NCBI GenBank assembly: GCA_027347125.1
Contig: DAIERC010000221.1
Location: forward strand, 1-9,214
DNA: 9,214 nucleotides
Source: Ignavibacteriales bacterium
Lineage (GTDB): Bacteria; Bacteroidota; Ignavibacteria; Ignavibacteriales; Ignavibacteriaceae
Direction of reading: 5' to 3'
Part shown: positions 1 to 7,902 of the stretch, one piece after another
Position numbering within the stretch: position 1 is the stretch's first letter
Layout: each line of letters begins with the position of its first letter
Translations under genes and position numbers: made by a program
Notes under the pieces: model-generated
The model's database searches: none
Told to the model about the DNA's origin: nothing
Seen by the model: the letters and a program-made list of their open reading frames with translations, nothing else

Positions 1-1
1 G

Positions 2-55
2 TACAAAAAAGTCAAGATAAATGCTTCTGTTTCTGTTAAAAAAATGAATTTGTGA
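2..55 (+). CDS. possible C-terminal end of an upstream gene (partial)
   Basis: Reading from base 2 there are 17 sense codons ending in TGA at 53-55. The other two forward frames hit a stop sooner. The residues (YKKVKINASVSVKKMNL) alternate charged or polar with hydrophobic residues, as in a beta strand, and would suit the last strand of a larger protein. Seventeen codons are too few to name a family, and an open run of this length can arise by chance in AT-rich DNA. If real, the gene lies mostly to the left of the window and ends 125 bases before the histidine kinase. Confidence 0.25.
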   Translation, partial: YKKVKINASVSVKKMNL

Positions 56-180
56 GGATGATTACTATATATTTTTATATTTATCGGAAAGCGGGTTGGT
101 TATGACTTATATTTTTATAAATTCTTTTCTTATTTTAACTAAAGGCGTCACCGGTAATTAAGTAACATCTTATTTTTTCG

Positions 181-1968
181 ATGATAAACATTATGCCAAA
201 AACTTTTTTAAAAATGCCGTTAGAAAATATTTCTGTAGAAAAAAAACTTCTAATCGGTTTTTTCTTGTCTGTTGTTGTAACAATAATATTAAGCTATTAT
301 TTGTACGATTCAAAAATAAACATGCGCAAGAGTACGATGCTAATCGATACGAACAGCAAAATGAGAGTGCAAGTAAATTGTTTAATCTCTTCCCTTAATA
401 AATTGGAGACCGATAGAAAAAGACTTTTATTAAGCCCGCTAGGAAAAGATTCGGTTATTTATTATAACCATTTGCTAAGCTTTCAAAACAACTTCAAACA
501 ATTTCAGGCTTTTATAAAAAAAGAAAAGTTGGATGTAGCTTATATTGATTCTCTTAAAATTAGCATAAACCGCGATTTGGCAAACTTGAAGAAAATAACT
601 ACTTCAAATCGAATAGCTTCAATAAAAGACACCGATTCATTCAAGAACGAAGACCTTTTGTTCGTAAGAATTAATACATATCTAAGCACGGTAGATGACC
701 AATATGAGCAAAAAAGCCTTGAAAGTTTTGCAATGTACCAGGAGGATACGAACGATAGTGTCTTTCACTTCTTTGCCTTGATAATAATATTTATGTTGTT
801 GCTAAGCATTTATTTTATTGTTGTATTTAAAGACGTATCGGAAAAGAAAAAACTGGCTGCCCGTCTTAAAGAAAGTAAAAACGAGCTGGATACTATATTA
901 AACACAGTGCCGTCTCTTATATTCGTAAAAAATTTGGAAAAGAAGTTCGTTATGGTAAATAATTCTTTTCTGAATTATTTCAATATTACAAAAGAAAAAA
1001 TATTAATGAATGCTAACCCCGGATTGGTAAACAGATCTGATCAATGGCTGGCCGATGAGGAAGACGACGCTGTTCTTCACCAAAAAATTGCGTTGAAAAA
1101 CATAGAAAGAGAGATAAAATTTTCTGACGGTAAAACTTTATGGTTCAATATTAATAAAGCTCCTTTGTACGATAATAATAATGATCTAATCGGTATTGTA
1201 GGTGCTATGAATGATATTACAAAAAGAGTTGAATATGAAAACATGCTGAGGGAAACGAGAAAAGAGCTGGAAGCGCTTAATGATCAAAAGAATAAATTCT
1301 TTTCTATTATAGCCCATGACCTTAGAAGCCCGTTTACAAGTCTTCTCGGTTTTTCCGATTTTCTTATAGATGATTTTGATGAACTTTCAGAAGCGGAAAA
1401 GAAAGATTTTCTTGGTCAAATTAATACCACAATTAAAAACGTCTTGGAGCTGGTTAATAATTTACTGGATTGGTCTAGAATTCAGTTTAATAAAATTGAG
1501 TTCTTTCAGGCAGAAATACCGTTGCAAGATATTATTATTTCCGCTTTCCAGTCGTTAAAAATGTCCGCACTCAACAAGAAGATAGAACTAAAAAGCGATT
1601 GCCCTGAAGGGCTAAAAATATTTGCCGACGAAAATATGATTGAAACCGTAATTAGAAATTTGGTGAACAACTCTATCAAATTTACCGGTCGGAACGGCGT
1701 AGTTGAAGTAAGAGCCAAAGAACGTAAGGAAGATGTGCTTATCGAAATAATTGATAACGGTATGGGTATGAGAAAAGATATAGCGGATAATCTTTTCAAG
1801 TTGGGCTTAAAGATTTCAACTGCCGGAACAGCCGATGAGAAGGGAACGGGGCTCGGACTTTTGGTTTGTAAAGAATTTGTAGAGATGCATAAAAGTACGC
1901 TTACTGTTAACAGCGAATTAAATAAAGGTACGGTCATATCTTTCGCGCTTCCTAAAAAACAAAGCTGA
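181..1968 (+). CDS. membrane-bound PAS-domain sensor histidine kinase
   Basis: This 595-residue inner-membrane kinase senses an unknown signal, autophosphorylates on a histidine and passes the phosphate to a response regulator. Two membrane segments (about 22-42 and 194-216) bracket a ~150-residue, mostly helical extracytoplasmic region that I cannot assign to a named sensor family. There is no HAMP domain. A PAS/PAC domain spans about 232-350, followed by a short coiled stretch. The HisKA H-box contains IIAHDLRSPF with phospho-acceptor His379. The HATPase domain shows the N-box NLVNNSIKFT (Asn497), G1 DNGMG (525-529) and G2 GTGLGL (555-560), so all catalytic boxes look intact. There is no receiver or DNA-binding domain, and no response regulator in the window. 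An in-frame TAA at 163-165 means the ATG at 181 is the first possible ATG. It has no Shine-Dalgarno at usable spacing, and a start at codon 5 cannot be excluded. Confidence 0.93.
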   Translation: MINIMPKTFLKMPLENISVEKKLLIGFFLSVVVTIILSYYLYDSKINMRKSTMLIDTNSKMRVQVNCLISSLNKLETDRKRLLLSPLGKDSVIYYNHLLSFQNNFKQFQAFIKKEKLDVAYIDSLKISINRDLANLKKITTSNRIASIKDTDSFKNEDLLFVRINTYLSTVDDQYEQKSLESFAMYQEDTNDSVFHFFALIIIFMLLLSIYFIVVFKDVSEKKKLAARLKESKNELDTILNTVPSLIFVKNLEKKFVMVNNSFLNYFNITKEKILMNANPGLVNRSDQWLADEEDDAVLHQKIALKNIEREIKFSDGKTLWFNINKAPLYDNNNDLIGIVGAMNDITKRVEYENMLRETRKELEALNDQKNKFFSIIAHDLRSPFTSLLGFSDFLIDDFDELSEAEKKDFLGQINTTIKNVLELVNNLLDWSRIQFNKIEFFQAEIPLQDIIISAFQSLKMSALNKKIELKSDCPEGLKIFADENMIETVIRNLVNNSIKFTGRNGVVEVRAKERKEDVLIEIIDNGMGMRKDIADNLFKLGLKISTAGTADEKGTGLGLLVCKEFVEMHKSTLTVNSELNKGTVISFALPKKQS

Positions 1969-1988
1969 CATTATCATGGAAAAGCCAA

Positions 1989-2038
1989 AGCCGGATGGAA
2001 TTTTCGGCTCCGACGAACAATAAATTTTTTAATTTATT
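1989..2038 (+). terminator. two consecutive hairpins after the kinase gene, possible terminator
   Basis: The first hairpin (1989-2009) pairs AGCCGGA with TTCGGCT, 7 bp with one G-T pair and a 7-base loop. Ten bases later a second, perfect AT-only hairpin (2019-2038) pairs AATAAATT with AATTTATT around a TTTT loop. They start 20 bases after the kinase stop codon, where a terminator would sit. However, the G+C-containing stem is not directly followed by a T run and the AT-only stem is weak, so a classic intrinsic terminator is not proven. If they work, they separate the kinase from the glycan cluster. Confidence 0.35.
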
Positions 2039-2110
2039 CGCTTGTTTCTATGTTTATATTAAATTGTTTTTATCTAATTATTCCGTTAATTTTCAGTTCA
2101 GTTTTATTAA

Positions 2111-2117
2111 AAAGGAA
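2111..2117 (+). promoter_or_regulatory. ribosome binding site of the GT2 gene (decides a TTG start)
   Basis: AAAGGAA ends 5 bases before the TTG at 2123, a good match to the anti-Shine-Dalgarno sequence at normal spacing. It is the only clear Shine-Dalgarno in the window. It supports the TTG at 2123 over the later in-frame TTG at 2189, which has none. There is no in-frame ATG until far inside the catalytic domain. Confidence 0.6.
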
Positions 2118-2122
2118 TCGTT

Positions 2123-3220
2123 TTGGAAGAAAACAAAAAAGATAATATCTCCGGTAGCCCGCATCAAGGAAGCCAGGAACATAGCGGCTTGCCAAACACC
2201 AATTTACCGGGTAAAACATCAAACAGAAAACCGTATTATAACCGAAGACGAAAATTTTACAAACAGCATAGTCCGTTACAACAAGAAAAATCATCTTTTA
2301 AAAAATTATCTGTAATAGTTCCTCTTTATAACGAAGAAGAATCTTTGCATCCTTTGACAAACGAAATAAAGAAAGCATTAAAGTCTATAGACATTGCTTT
2401 TGAAGTTGTTTTTGTTGATGACGGCAGTAACGATAATTCGTTAAATATTCTTAAAGAAATTTGTAAACAGGACAAACGTTTCAGGTATTTTAGTTTTAGA
2501 AAAAATTACGGAAAATCCGCGGCGCTGCAGGTTGGTTTTAACAACGTAACCGGCGATGTAGTTGTTACCATGGATGCCGATTTGCAGGACGATCCTAACG
2601 AAATTCCCAATCTGCTCAGAAAGCTTGAAGAAGGCTATGACCTAGTTTCCGGCTGGAAGAGGAAACGCTACGATCCGTTTATAAAAACTTACTCTTCAAG
2701 GTTTTTTAATTTTATTACCGGCGTTATGAGCGGTATAAAGCTACACGATTTTAACTGCGGGTTAAAAGCATACAGAAGAGAAGTTACCGACATTGTAAAA
2801 GTTTACGGCGAGTTGCATCGTTACATACCTGTGCTTGCAGACTGGGAAGGATTTAAGATATCGGAAATTGCGGTTCAACATCATCCGCGCCGTTACGGAA
2901 AAACCAAATTCGGCATATCAAGATTTTTTAAAGGTTTTGTAGATCTTATCACGGTTATTTTTGCTACCAGGTATGTTAAACGGCCGATGCACTTCTTCGG
3001 GTTTTTTGGTGCTGTTTCATTCCTGGCCGGATTTTTAATTAATGCTTATCTTACCTATGATTGGATAATGGGGAAGCCTTTAAGCAACAGGCCGATGCTT
3101 TTTCTAGGCATGCTGCTTATAATTGTCGGTGTGCAGCTTTTTAGCGTTGGACTTTTAGGCGAGATGTTCGTTCGTAATACCATAAATGAAAAAGAATATA
3201 TTATAAAAGATAAAGGTTAA
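2123..3220 (+). CDS. GT2 glycosyltransferase, polyprenyl-phosphate sugar synthase type (CsbB/GtrB/DPM1-like)
   Basis: This 365-residue membrane enzyme probably moves a sugar from a nucleotide donor onto polyprenyl phosphate at the cytoplasmic face. The GT-A fold starts at about residue 62 with SVIVPLYNEEESL. It continues with the nucleotide-binding VDDGSND (98-104), the metal-binding DADLQDDP (151-158), DFNCGLKAYRR (209-219) and the basic HHPRRYGKTKFG (253-264) typical of DPM1/GtrB/ArnC relatives. Two membrane helices follow (about 290-311 and 325-349), as in CsbB and GtrB. The first ~60 residues are a polar, basic, low-complexity tail (RRRKFYK at 41-47) not typical of the family. The start is TTG, chosen for the AAAGGAA upstream. 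It is the first gene of the glycan cluster. The sugar cannot be told from sequence. Pairing with the YfhO protein downstream suggests it supplies that enzyme's donor (inference). Confidence 0.92.
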   Translation: MEENKKDNISGSPHQGSQEHSGLPNTNLPGKTSNRKPYYNRRRKFYKQHSPLQQEKSSFKKLSVIVPLYNEEESLHPLTNEIKKALKSIDIAFEVVFVDDGSNDNSLNILKEICKQDKRFRYFSFRKNYGKSAALQVGFNNVTGDVVVTMDADLQDDPNEIPNLLRKLEEGYDLVSGWKRKRYDPFIKTYSSRFFNFITGVMSGIKLHDFNCGLKAYRREVTDIVKVYGELHRYIPVLADWEGFKISEIAVQHHPRRYGKTKFGISRFFKGFVDLITVIFATRYVKRPMHFFGFFGAVSFLAGFLINAYLTYDWIMGKPLSNRPMLFLGMLLIIVGVQLFSVGLLGEMFVRNTINEKEYIIKDKG

Positions 3221-3302
3221 GCATCTCCGGCTAAACCCATCTGACGATTTGTCGTTTAAAAATTTACACTTGGCATAATTGTTTTACCAAAATCTCGGGA
3301 TA

Positions 3303-4454
3303 ATGCAAACAAATATTACTGGGCAGGAAGCACACAAAAAAATTATTATTGTAGGGCCAGCATATCCTTACCGCGGAGGAATAGCTAATTTTACCGATTC
3401 ACTTTTCCAAGAGTTAAAAAAAAATAATTCGGTTAATGTAATTACTTTTTTAAGGCAGTATCCTTCCATCCTGTTTCCGGGTAAAACACAGTTTGAAGAT
3501 TTTGACGATAAAAAAAATTATGCGCAGCAACTCATCGACTCCATTAATCCTTTTACATGGATAAAAGTAGGAAGACTGATAAAAAAAGAACGGCCGGACC
3601 TTCTTATAATAAAATTCTGGCTCCCATTTTTTGGCCTATGTTTCGGCACTATCGCGGGCATTGCCGGTAAAAATAAGCATACGAAAATAGTTTCTGTTTG
3701 TCATAATGTAATTCCTCATGAAAAGCACACCGGTGATAAATTTCTTACATCATTCTTTTTTAATAAAGTAGATTACTTTATCTTATTGTCTAACAAAATA
3801 GTTGATGATCTTTTGTCGATTAAATCTCGGGCTAAATACGCGGTACTTCCGCACCCGGTTTATTCACAGTTTGGTGAGAGCATTAACAAACAGGAAGCTA
3901 AGAAACATTTACAACTTAACGATGAAAAAATTATTTTGTTCTTTGGTTTTATACGCGAGTATAAAGGCCTGGATGTTCTTATCTCCGCGTTATCTTTCTT
4001 GAAGGGAAAAATATCTGTAAAGCTTATTGTGGCCGGTGAATTTTACTCGGATAAAGAAAAGTATGAAAATCTTATAAAAGCTTTGGAAGTTGAAAATTCA
4101 ATATATTTGCGAACCGATTTTATTCCGAGTTCTGAGGTTAAGTATTACTTCTCAGCGTCGGATTGCGTAATTTTACCTTACCGGGACGCCACGCAAAGCG
4201 GAATAGTTCAAATTGCCGTTAACTTTAAAAAACCGGTTATCGCTACAAATGTTGGCGGGCTTGGGGAGATTATAAAAGACGGAATTACTGGCTACATTGT
4301 TGAAAAAAATAATCCGGTAGAATTGGCCGACGCGATAACTAAATTTTATAATGAAAATAAAGAAGCGGAATTTGTTTCTAACCTAGCAGAAGTTGCGAGT
4401 AAATATTCTTGGGGAAGTTTTGTAAATGGGCTTTTACAGCTAACGGAAAATTAA
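3303..4454 (+). CDS. GT4 family glycosyltransferase (GT-B fold)
   Basis: This soluble or membrane-peripheral glycosyltransferase of 383 residues probably adds a sugar to a lipid-linked or surface glycan in the cytoplasm. The N-terminal half opens with IIIVGPAYPYRGGIANFTD (about residues 15-33), a glycine-rich acceptor-side loop common in GT4 enzymes. The C-terminal half carries FFGFIREYKGLDVLISAL (about 213-230), with the Arg and Lys that usually bind the donor phosphates, then PYRDATQSGIVQIA (292-305) and KPVIATNVGGLGEII (310-324). In the second stretch the usual acidic EX7E pair is not evident and reads instead as a TQSG-type variant. I place the start at ATG 3303. A TTG at 3279 in the same frame would add eight residues but has no better ribosome site. 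It lies 82 bases after the GT2 gene and 35 bases before the methyltransferase. The substrate is unknown. Confidence 0.9.
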   Translation: MQTNITGQEAHKKIIIVGPAYPYRGGIANFTDSLFQELKKNNSVNVITFLRQYPSILFPGKTQFEDFDDKKNYAQQLIDSINPFTWIKVGRLIKKERPDLLIIKFWLPFFGLCFGTIAGIAGKNKHTKIVSVCHNVIPHEKHTGDKFLTSFFFNKVDYFILLSNKIVDDLLSIKSRAKYAVLPHPVYSQFGESINKQEAKKHLQLNDEKIILFFGFIREYKGLDVLISALSFLKGKISVKLIVAGEFYSDKEKYENLIKALEVENSIYLRTDFIPSSEVKYYFSASDCVILPYRDATQSGIVQIAVNFKKPVIATNVGGLGEIIKDGITGYIVEKNNPVELADAITKFYNENKEAEFVSNLAEVASKYSWGSFVNGLLQLTEN

Positions 4455-4489
4455 TAATTTTAATTAACAGAAGAGTTTGAATATTTTTT

Positions 4490-5299
4490 ATGTATTATGA
4501 TCCAATAAAAGATGTCTTTGCGGGAATAATAAAAAAATCTCCCCGGTTGAGAATACTGTTTTATAAAACCCTCGATATTATGTTTCTCCGCTCTTGGTAT
4601 GTACGGCGTGAATTAAGGAACCTGAGACGAATTTTCGGCGACAAGCATCTTTTCATATACGACGCCGGTACAGGTTACGGGCAGTACTCTTATTTTATGG
4701 CTAAAAAACTTACGCCCAATAATATATACGCGGTTGATGTTAAAAAAAACTGGATAGAAGACTGCGAAGATTTTTTTAAAAAGATCGGTTTTACCAACGT
4801 AACATTTGGCGTTGAAGATTTAACCGAAATTAATTATGAAAACAGATTTGACATGATTGTATGTGTTGATGTTATGGAACATATTGTTGACGACGTAAAA
4901 GTTTTTCAAAACTATTTTAGAGCGTTAAAGCCGGGCGGTTTTCTTCTTGTAAACACTCCTTCAATTTACGGCGGAAGCGATGTTCACGATGAAAGCGAAG
5001 AAAGCTTTATCGGCGAGCACGCAAGAGACGGATATTCATATGAAGACTTGGAATCAAAATTGAAACCGATCGGATTTAATATGTACCGCTCAAGGTATTC
5101 ATACGGATTCTGGGGAGATAAAGCCTGGCGCCTCGGAATAAAATATCCGATGCAGATGTTAAACGTGTCGAAACTGTTTTTTATATTGTTACCTTTTTAC
5201 TACCTGGTTACGTTGCCCTTTACCTTTATAATGATGTATTCCGATTATGCATCCGTAAATAAAGTGGGCTCAGGAATAAACTTTATTGCAAGAAAATAA
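4490..5299 (+). CDS. class I SAM-dependent methyltransferase
   Basis: This 269-residue protein has a Rossmann methyltransferase core. Motif I is IYDAGTGYGQYS (56-67), and the acidic residue that binds the SAM ribose is Asp83 in YAVDVKK. Motif IV is FDMIVCVDVMEHI (120-132), and the late-strand motif is LKPGGFLLVNTPS (146-158), the pattern of the UbiE/Methyltransf_11 group. After HARDGYSYEDLESKL (177-191) comes a basic and aromatic segment, then a hydrophobic stretch (about 228-250) that may hold the protein at the membrane. A TGA in the same frame 12 bases upstream (4478-4480) rules out any earlier start. No Shine-Dalgarno stands at normal spacing before the ATG; an AGAAGAG lies about 15 bases upstream. 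The neighbours suggest a glycan or lipid-linked sugar substrate, but small-molecule or lipid substrates cannot be excluded. Confidence 0.88.
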   Translation: MYYDPIKDVFAGIIKKSPRLRILFYKTLDIMFLRSWYVRRELRNLRRIFGDKHLFIYDAGTGYGQYSYFMAKKLTPNNIYAVDVKKNWIEDCEDFFKKIGFTNVTFGVEDLTEINYENRFDMIVCVDVMEHIVDDVKVFQNYFRALKPGGFLLVNTPSIYGGSDVHDESEESFIGEHARDGYSYEDLESKLKPIGFNMYRSRYSYGFWGDKAWRLGIKYPMQMLNVSKLFFILLPFYYLVTLPFTFIMMYSDYASVNKVGSGINFIARK

Positions 5300-5341
5300 T
5301 TTGTAAATATTAAAATAATTTAAAACTCGAACGGTGTTTGA

Positions 5342-7885
5342 ATGGCAAAAACAACACAACATAGGCCGCATAAGAAAGAAGAAAGCGTTACTTTCTTATC
5401 AAGGTTCAACCTTGAAAATATATTACCGCAAAAATATCATGTACTTGCGGTAGTACTGGTGCTTTTCATTCTCTTCCTGGCATTTCTTTCCCCGCTTTAT
5501 TTCGGCGGTAAAACATTTCAGTCGGGTGATATCATTTCATCTGAAAGTATGCAGCCGTATCTTCATCAAGCTAACGACGGATTTACATTATGGAACCCGC
5601 TTATATTTTGCGGAATGCCCGCATATGCCATCGGAACAGCGCCTACGTGGTTTAATCTGATTTATTTGGTTTTTACTTCCGTTCGAAATTTGTTCGCCAG
5701 CTTGTTTGCGGTACAATATGCTATGTGGAGTTTTTATGTAATTGTATTATCTATAACTTCATTCCTCTTGATGCGGCATCTTACCAAGAATACTTTGGTT
5801 AGTTTGTTTACCGGTATAGCTACGTCTTTTAGCACCGGATTAATAGTGTTCTTATTTATCGGCCATGTTACAAAACTTACTGCAATTAGCATGTACCCGC
5901 TTGTATTCTTAATGCTGCTTCGTATGCAAAAAGGAATAAAGCTGATAGATTTTTTAATTTTAGTAATAGCGTTTCAATTACTTATACAAAGTTTTCACGC
6001 GCAAATAATTTTCTATACTTTTTTTGCTGTAGGTATTTACTTCGCGTATTATCTAATTAGAGCCCTGGTAAAAAAAGAAATTGAATGTAGAAATAATGTT
6101 TTAAAATCGATTGTAACATTTGCCGGGGCTGTAATAATTGCTCTCTTAATCCAGGCGGATAGCATAACTCAAATTTATCAGTACACGCCTTATTCTACCA
6201 GAGGCGGAAAAGGTATAACCGAAACAACTTCTTCGGTAACTAACCCTTCATCATCGGCTTATTATGAGTATCATACAAGCTGGTCATTTTCGCCTGAAGA
6301 GGTGATGACTTTTATTGTGCCTTCTTTTTACGGGTTCGGAAATTCAATTTATGACGGGCCTTTAACCAACGGCCAGAAGGTAGATGTTAATACTTATTTC
6401 GGTCAAATGCCTTTTGTTGATGTGGCAATGTATATGGGAGTTCTTGTTTTCTTCCTTGCGTTGTTCGCGGTTTTTACCAGGTGGAAAGAACCATTTGTTC
6501 AATTCTTAACTATACTTTCCGGAATTGCTCTATTGATTTCATTCGGTAAAAACTTTTCCTTCCTGTTTGATTTGATGTTTTATTATTTCCCGTACTTCGA
6601 TAAGTTCAGGGTTCCCTCGATGATACTCGTACTTGTTCAGTTAAGCGTTCCTGTTCTTGCGGGACTAGGTTTAATGAAAATAATTTCGGCCAGAGAAGAA
6701 AAAGACATACGCGTAATAAAAATATTGAAAAACGCTGCGTATGTTTTTACAGGAATTTTCGCCCTTTCGTTGTTGCTTAATAATCCTATCTCAACCTGGT
6801 TTGTTTCACGAGTAAATGATTATGCAAGCACGCTGCCCACTTCACAAAGCAGGCTTGCCGAACAGTTCAGAGCATTGGCTGATTATTCCGCCGGGATGTT
6901 TACAACCGATATGATGCTGGGATTCGGATTTTTAACACTGGCGTTCTGGGCGGCAGTATCTTATATTAACTCGAAGATAAGCAGGGATGTGTTTGTTTTT
7001 ACGGTAATAGTTTTAACTTTAGTTGATCTATGGAGGGTTGATGCCCGAGGCGCCGAACCAAAATATGTTGATAACCCGGATGTTAAAAATATGTTTTCAG
7101 AACCTCAGTACATAAGAGTTATAAAAAATCAGAACGATAAGAATCCTTTCAGAATACTTAATCTAAAACAAGACGGCTCGCTCGGTTCGTATTCCAATAA
7201 CGCAAATTATAACGCTTACTTTCTTGTAGAAGACTTATACGGCTATTCGGGAATCAAGCCAAGAGGCTACCAGGATATAATGGATGTTGTCGGGCCGGCT
7301 AACCCGACTCTTTGGCGAATGCTGAACGTTGAATATATTGTATTCGATCGGCCTGTTCAGTTACCTGGTCTTGTTCCGATAGATCAAAAAGATAAAGAAG
7401 TGGTTTACCGGGATACAGCCGCTTTGCCTAGAGTATATTTTGTTAACAGTGTTCAGGTTAAAGCCGGTTTACAAATTCTTAATATGATAAAGAATAATGA
7501 ATTCGATCCTAAGGATGTTGCGTTTGTTGATGATAACAATTTGAAAGTAGATAAACCCGATTCTACCGCGTCAACTTCAATAACGGAGTATAAAAATCAA
7601 TTAATAAAAGTTGATGTTAATGCTTCCGGCAATAACTTTTTATTCCTTGGCGATACATATTTACCCGCAGGATGGAAAGCTTCTGTTGACGGTAGCCCGG
7701 TAAAATTGTATAAAACAAACCACGATTTTATGGGAATAGTAGTGCCGAAAGGAAAGCATGTTGTTGAATTCAAATATGCTCCGGCAAGTTTTTATATTTC
7801 AAAGTATATCGTGCTGGTTTTAAGTTCGGTAGTTCTTTTAGGATTAATTCTTGTAGTTGTTTTTGAAAAGAAAAAGAAATTATAG
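5342..7885 (+). CDS. yfhO: YfhO-family integral membrane glycosyltransferase
   Basis: At 847 residues with about a dozen or more membrane helices, this matches the large YfhO family (GT-C-like enzymes that transfer a sugar from a lipid-phosphate donor outside the membrane). The first helix is at about 33-54. It is followed by an extracytoplasmic loop with family-typical SGDIIS (61-66) and FTLWNPLIFCGMPAYA (81-96). HVTKLTAISMYPLVFL (175-190), SFSPEEVMTFIVPSFYGFG (315-333) and FDKFRVPSMI (419-428) are further family-like stretches. The membrane part ends at about 565 (VDLWRVDAR). A ~250-residue soluble domain (about 570-818) follows, then a final helix (820-841) and a KKKK tail. In Bacillus, YfhO works with the GT2 enzyme CsbB to glycosylate lipoteichoic acid. 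A CsbB-like gene lies 2.1 kb upstream here. The acceptor in this organism is unknown. The ATG has no clear Shine-Dalgarno. The gene begins 42 bases after the methyltransferase. Confidence 0.9.
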   Translation: MAKTTQHRPHKKEESVTFLSRFNLENILPQKYHVLAVVLVLFILFLAFLSPLYFGGKTFQSGDIISSESMQPYLHQANDGFTLWNPLIFCGMPAYAIGTAPTWFNLIYLVFTSVRNLFASLFAVQYAMWSFYVIVLSITSFLLMRHLTKNTLVSLFTGIATSFSTGLIVFLFIGHVTKLTAISMYPLVFLMLLRMQKGIKLIDFLILVIAFQLLIQSFHAQIIFYTFFAVGIYFAYYLIRALVKKEIECRNNVLKSIVTFAGAVIIALLIQADSITQIYQYTPYSTRGGKGITETTSSVTNPSSSAYYEYHTSWSFSPEEVMTFIVPSFYGFGNSIYDGPLTNGQKVDVNTYFGQMPFVDVAMYMGVLVFFLALFAVFTRWKEPFVQFLTILSGIALLISFGKNFSFLFDLMFYYFPYFDKFRVPSMILVLVQLSVPVLAGLGLMKIISAREEKDIRVIKILKNAAYVFTGIFALSLLLNNPISTWFVSRVNDYASTLPTSQSRLAEQFRALADYSAGMFTTDMMLGFGFLTLAFWAAVSYINSKISRDVFVFTVIVLTLVDLWRVDARGAEPKYVDNPDVKNMFSEPQYIRVIKNQNDKNPFRILNLKQDGSLGSYSNNANYNAYFLVEDLYGYSGIKPRGYQDIMDVVGPANPTLWRMLNVEYIVFDRPVQLPGLVPIDQKDKEVVYRDTAALPRVYFVNSVQVKAGLQILNMIKNNEFDPKDVAFVDDNNLKVDKPDSTASTSITEYKNQLIKVDVNASGNNFLFLGDTYLPAGWKASVDGSPVKLYKTNHDFMGIVVPKGKHVVEFKYAPASFYISKYIVLVLSSVVLLGLILVVVFEKKKKL

Positions 7886-7902
7886 TCTAAAATTATTAAT
7901 CT

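Noticed and set aside
58..105. Mini reading frame of 15 codons starting at an ATG after GAGG
   Set aside because: Too short, no family resemblance, and it lies in an AT-rich leader where such frames are expected by chance.
1506..1937. Minus-strand reading frame of 143 codons inside the kinase gene
   Set aside because: It lies opposite the HisKA/HATPase coding region, which has intact conserved motifs. The reverse product is a low-complexity shadow.
1976..2023. 15-codon frame beginning 8 bases after the kinase stop
   Set aside because: No ribosome site and it overlaps the first hairpin. Nothing suggests a real peptide.
2070..2294. Minus-strand reading frame of 74 codons over the GT2 leader and N terminus
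   Set aside because: Antisense shadow without domain or ribosome site.
1995..2315. Plus-strand reading frame of 106 codons overlapping the start of the GT2 gene
   Set aside because: It runs through both hairpins and the leader and overlaps the GT2 gene by 193 bases in another frame. It has no recognisable domain and no ribosome site, whereas the GT2 frame has both.
3244..3255. Small hairpin ACGA/TCGT after the GT2 gene, followed by an AT run
   Set aside because: Only four base pairs; too weak to call a terminator between GT2 and GT4.
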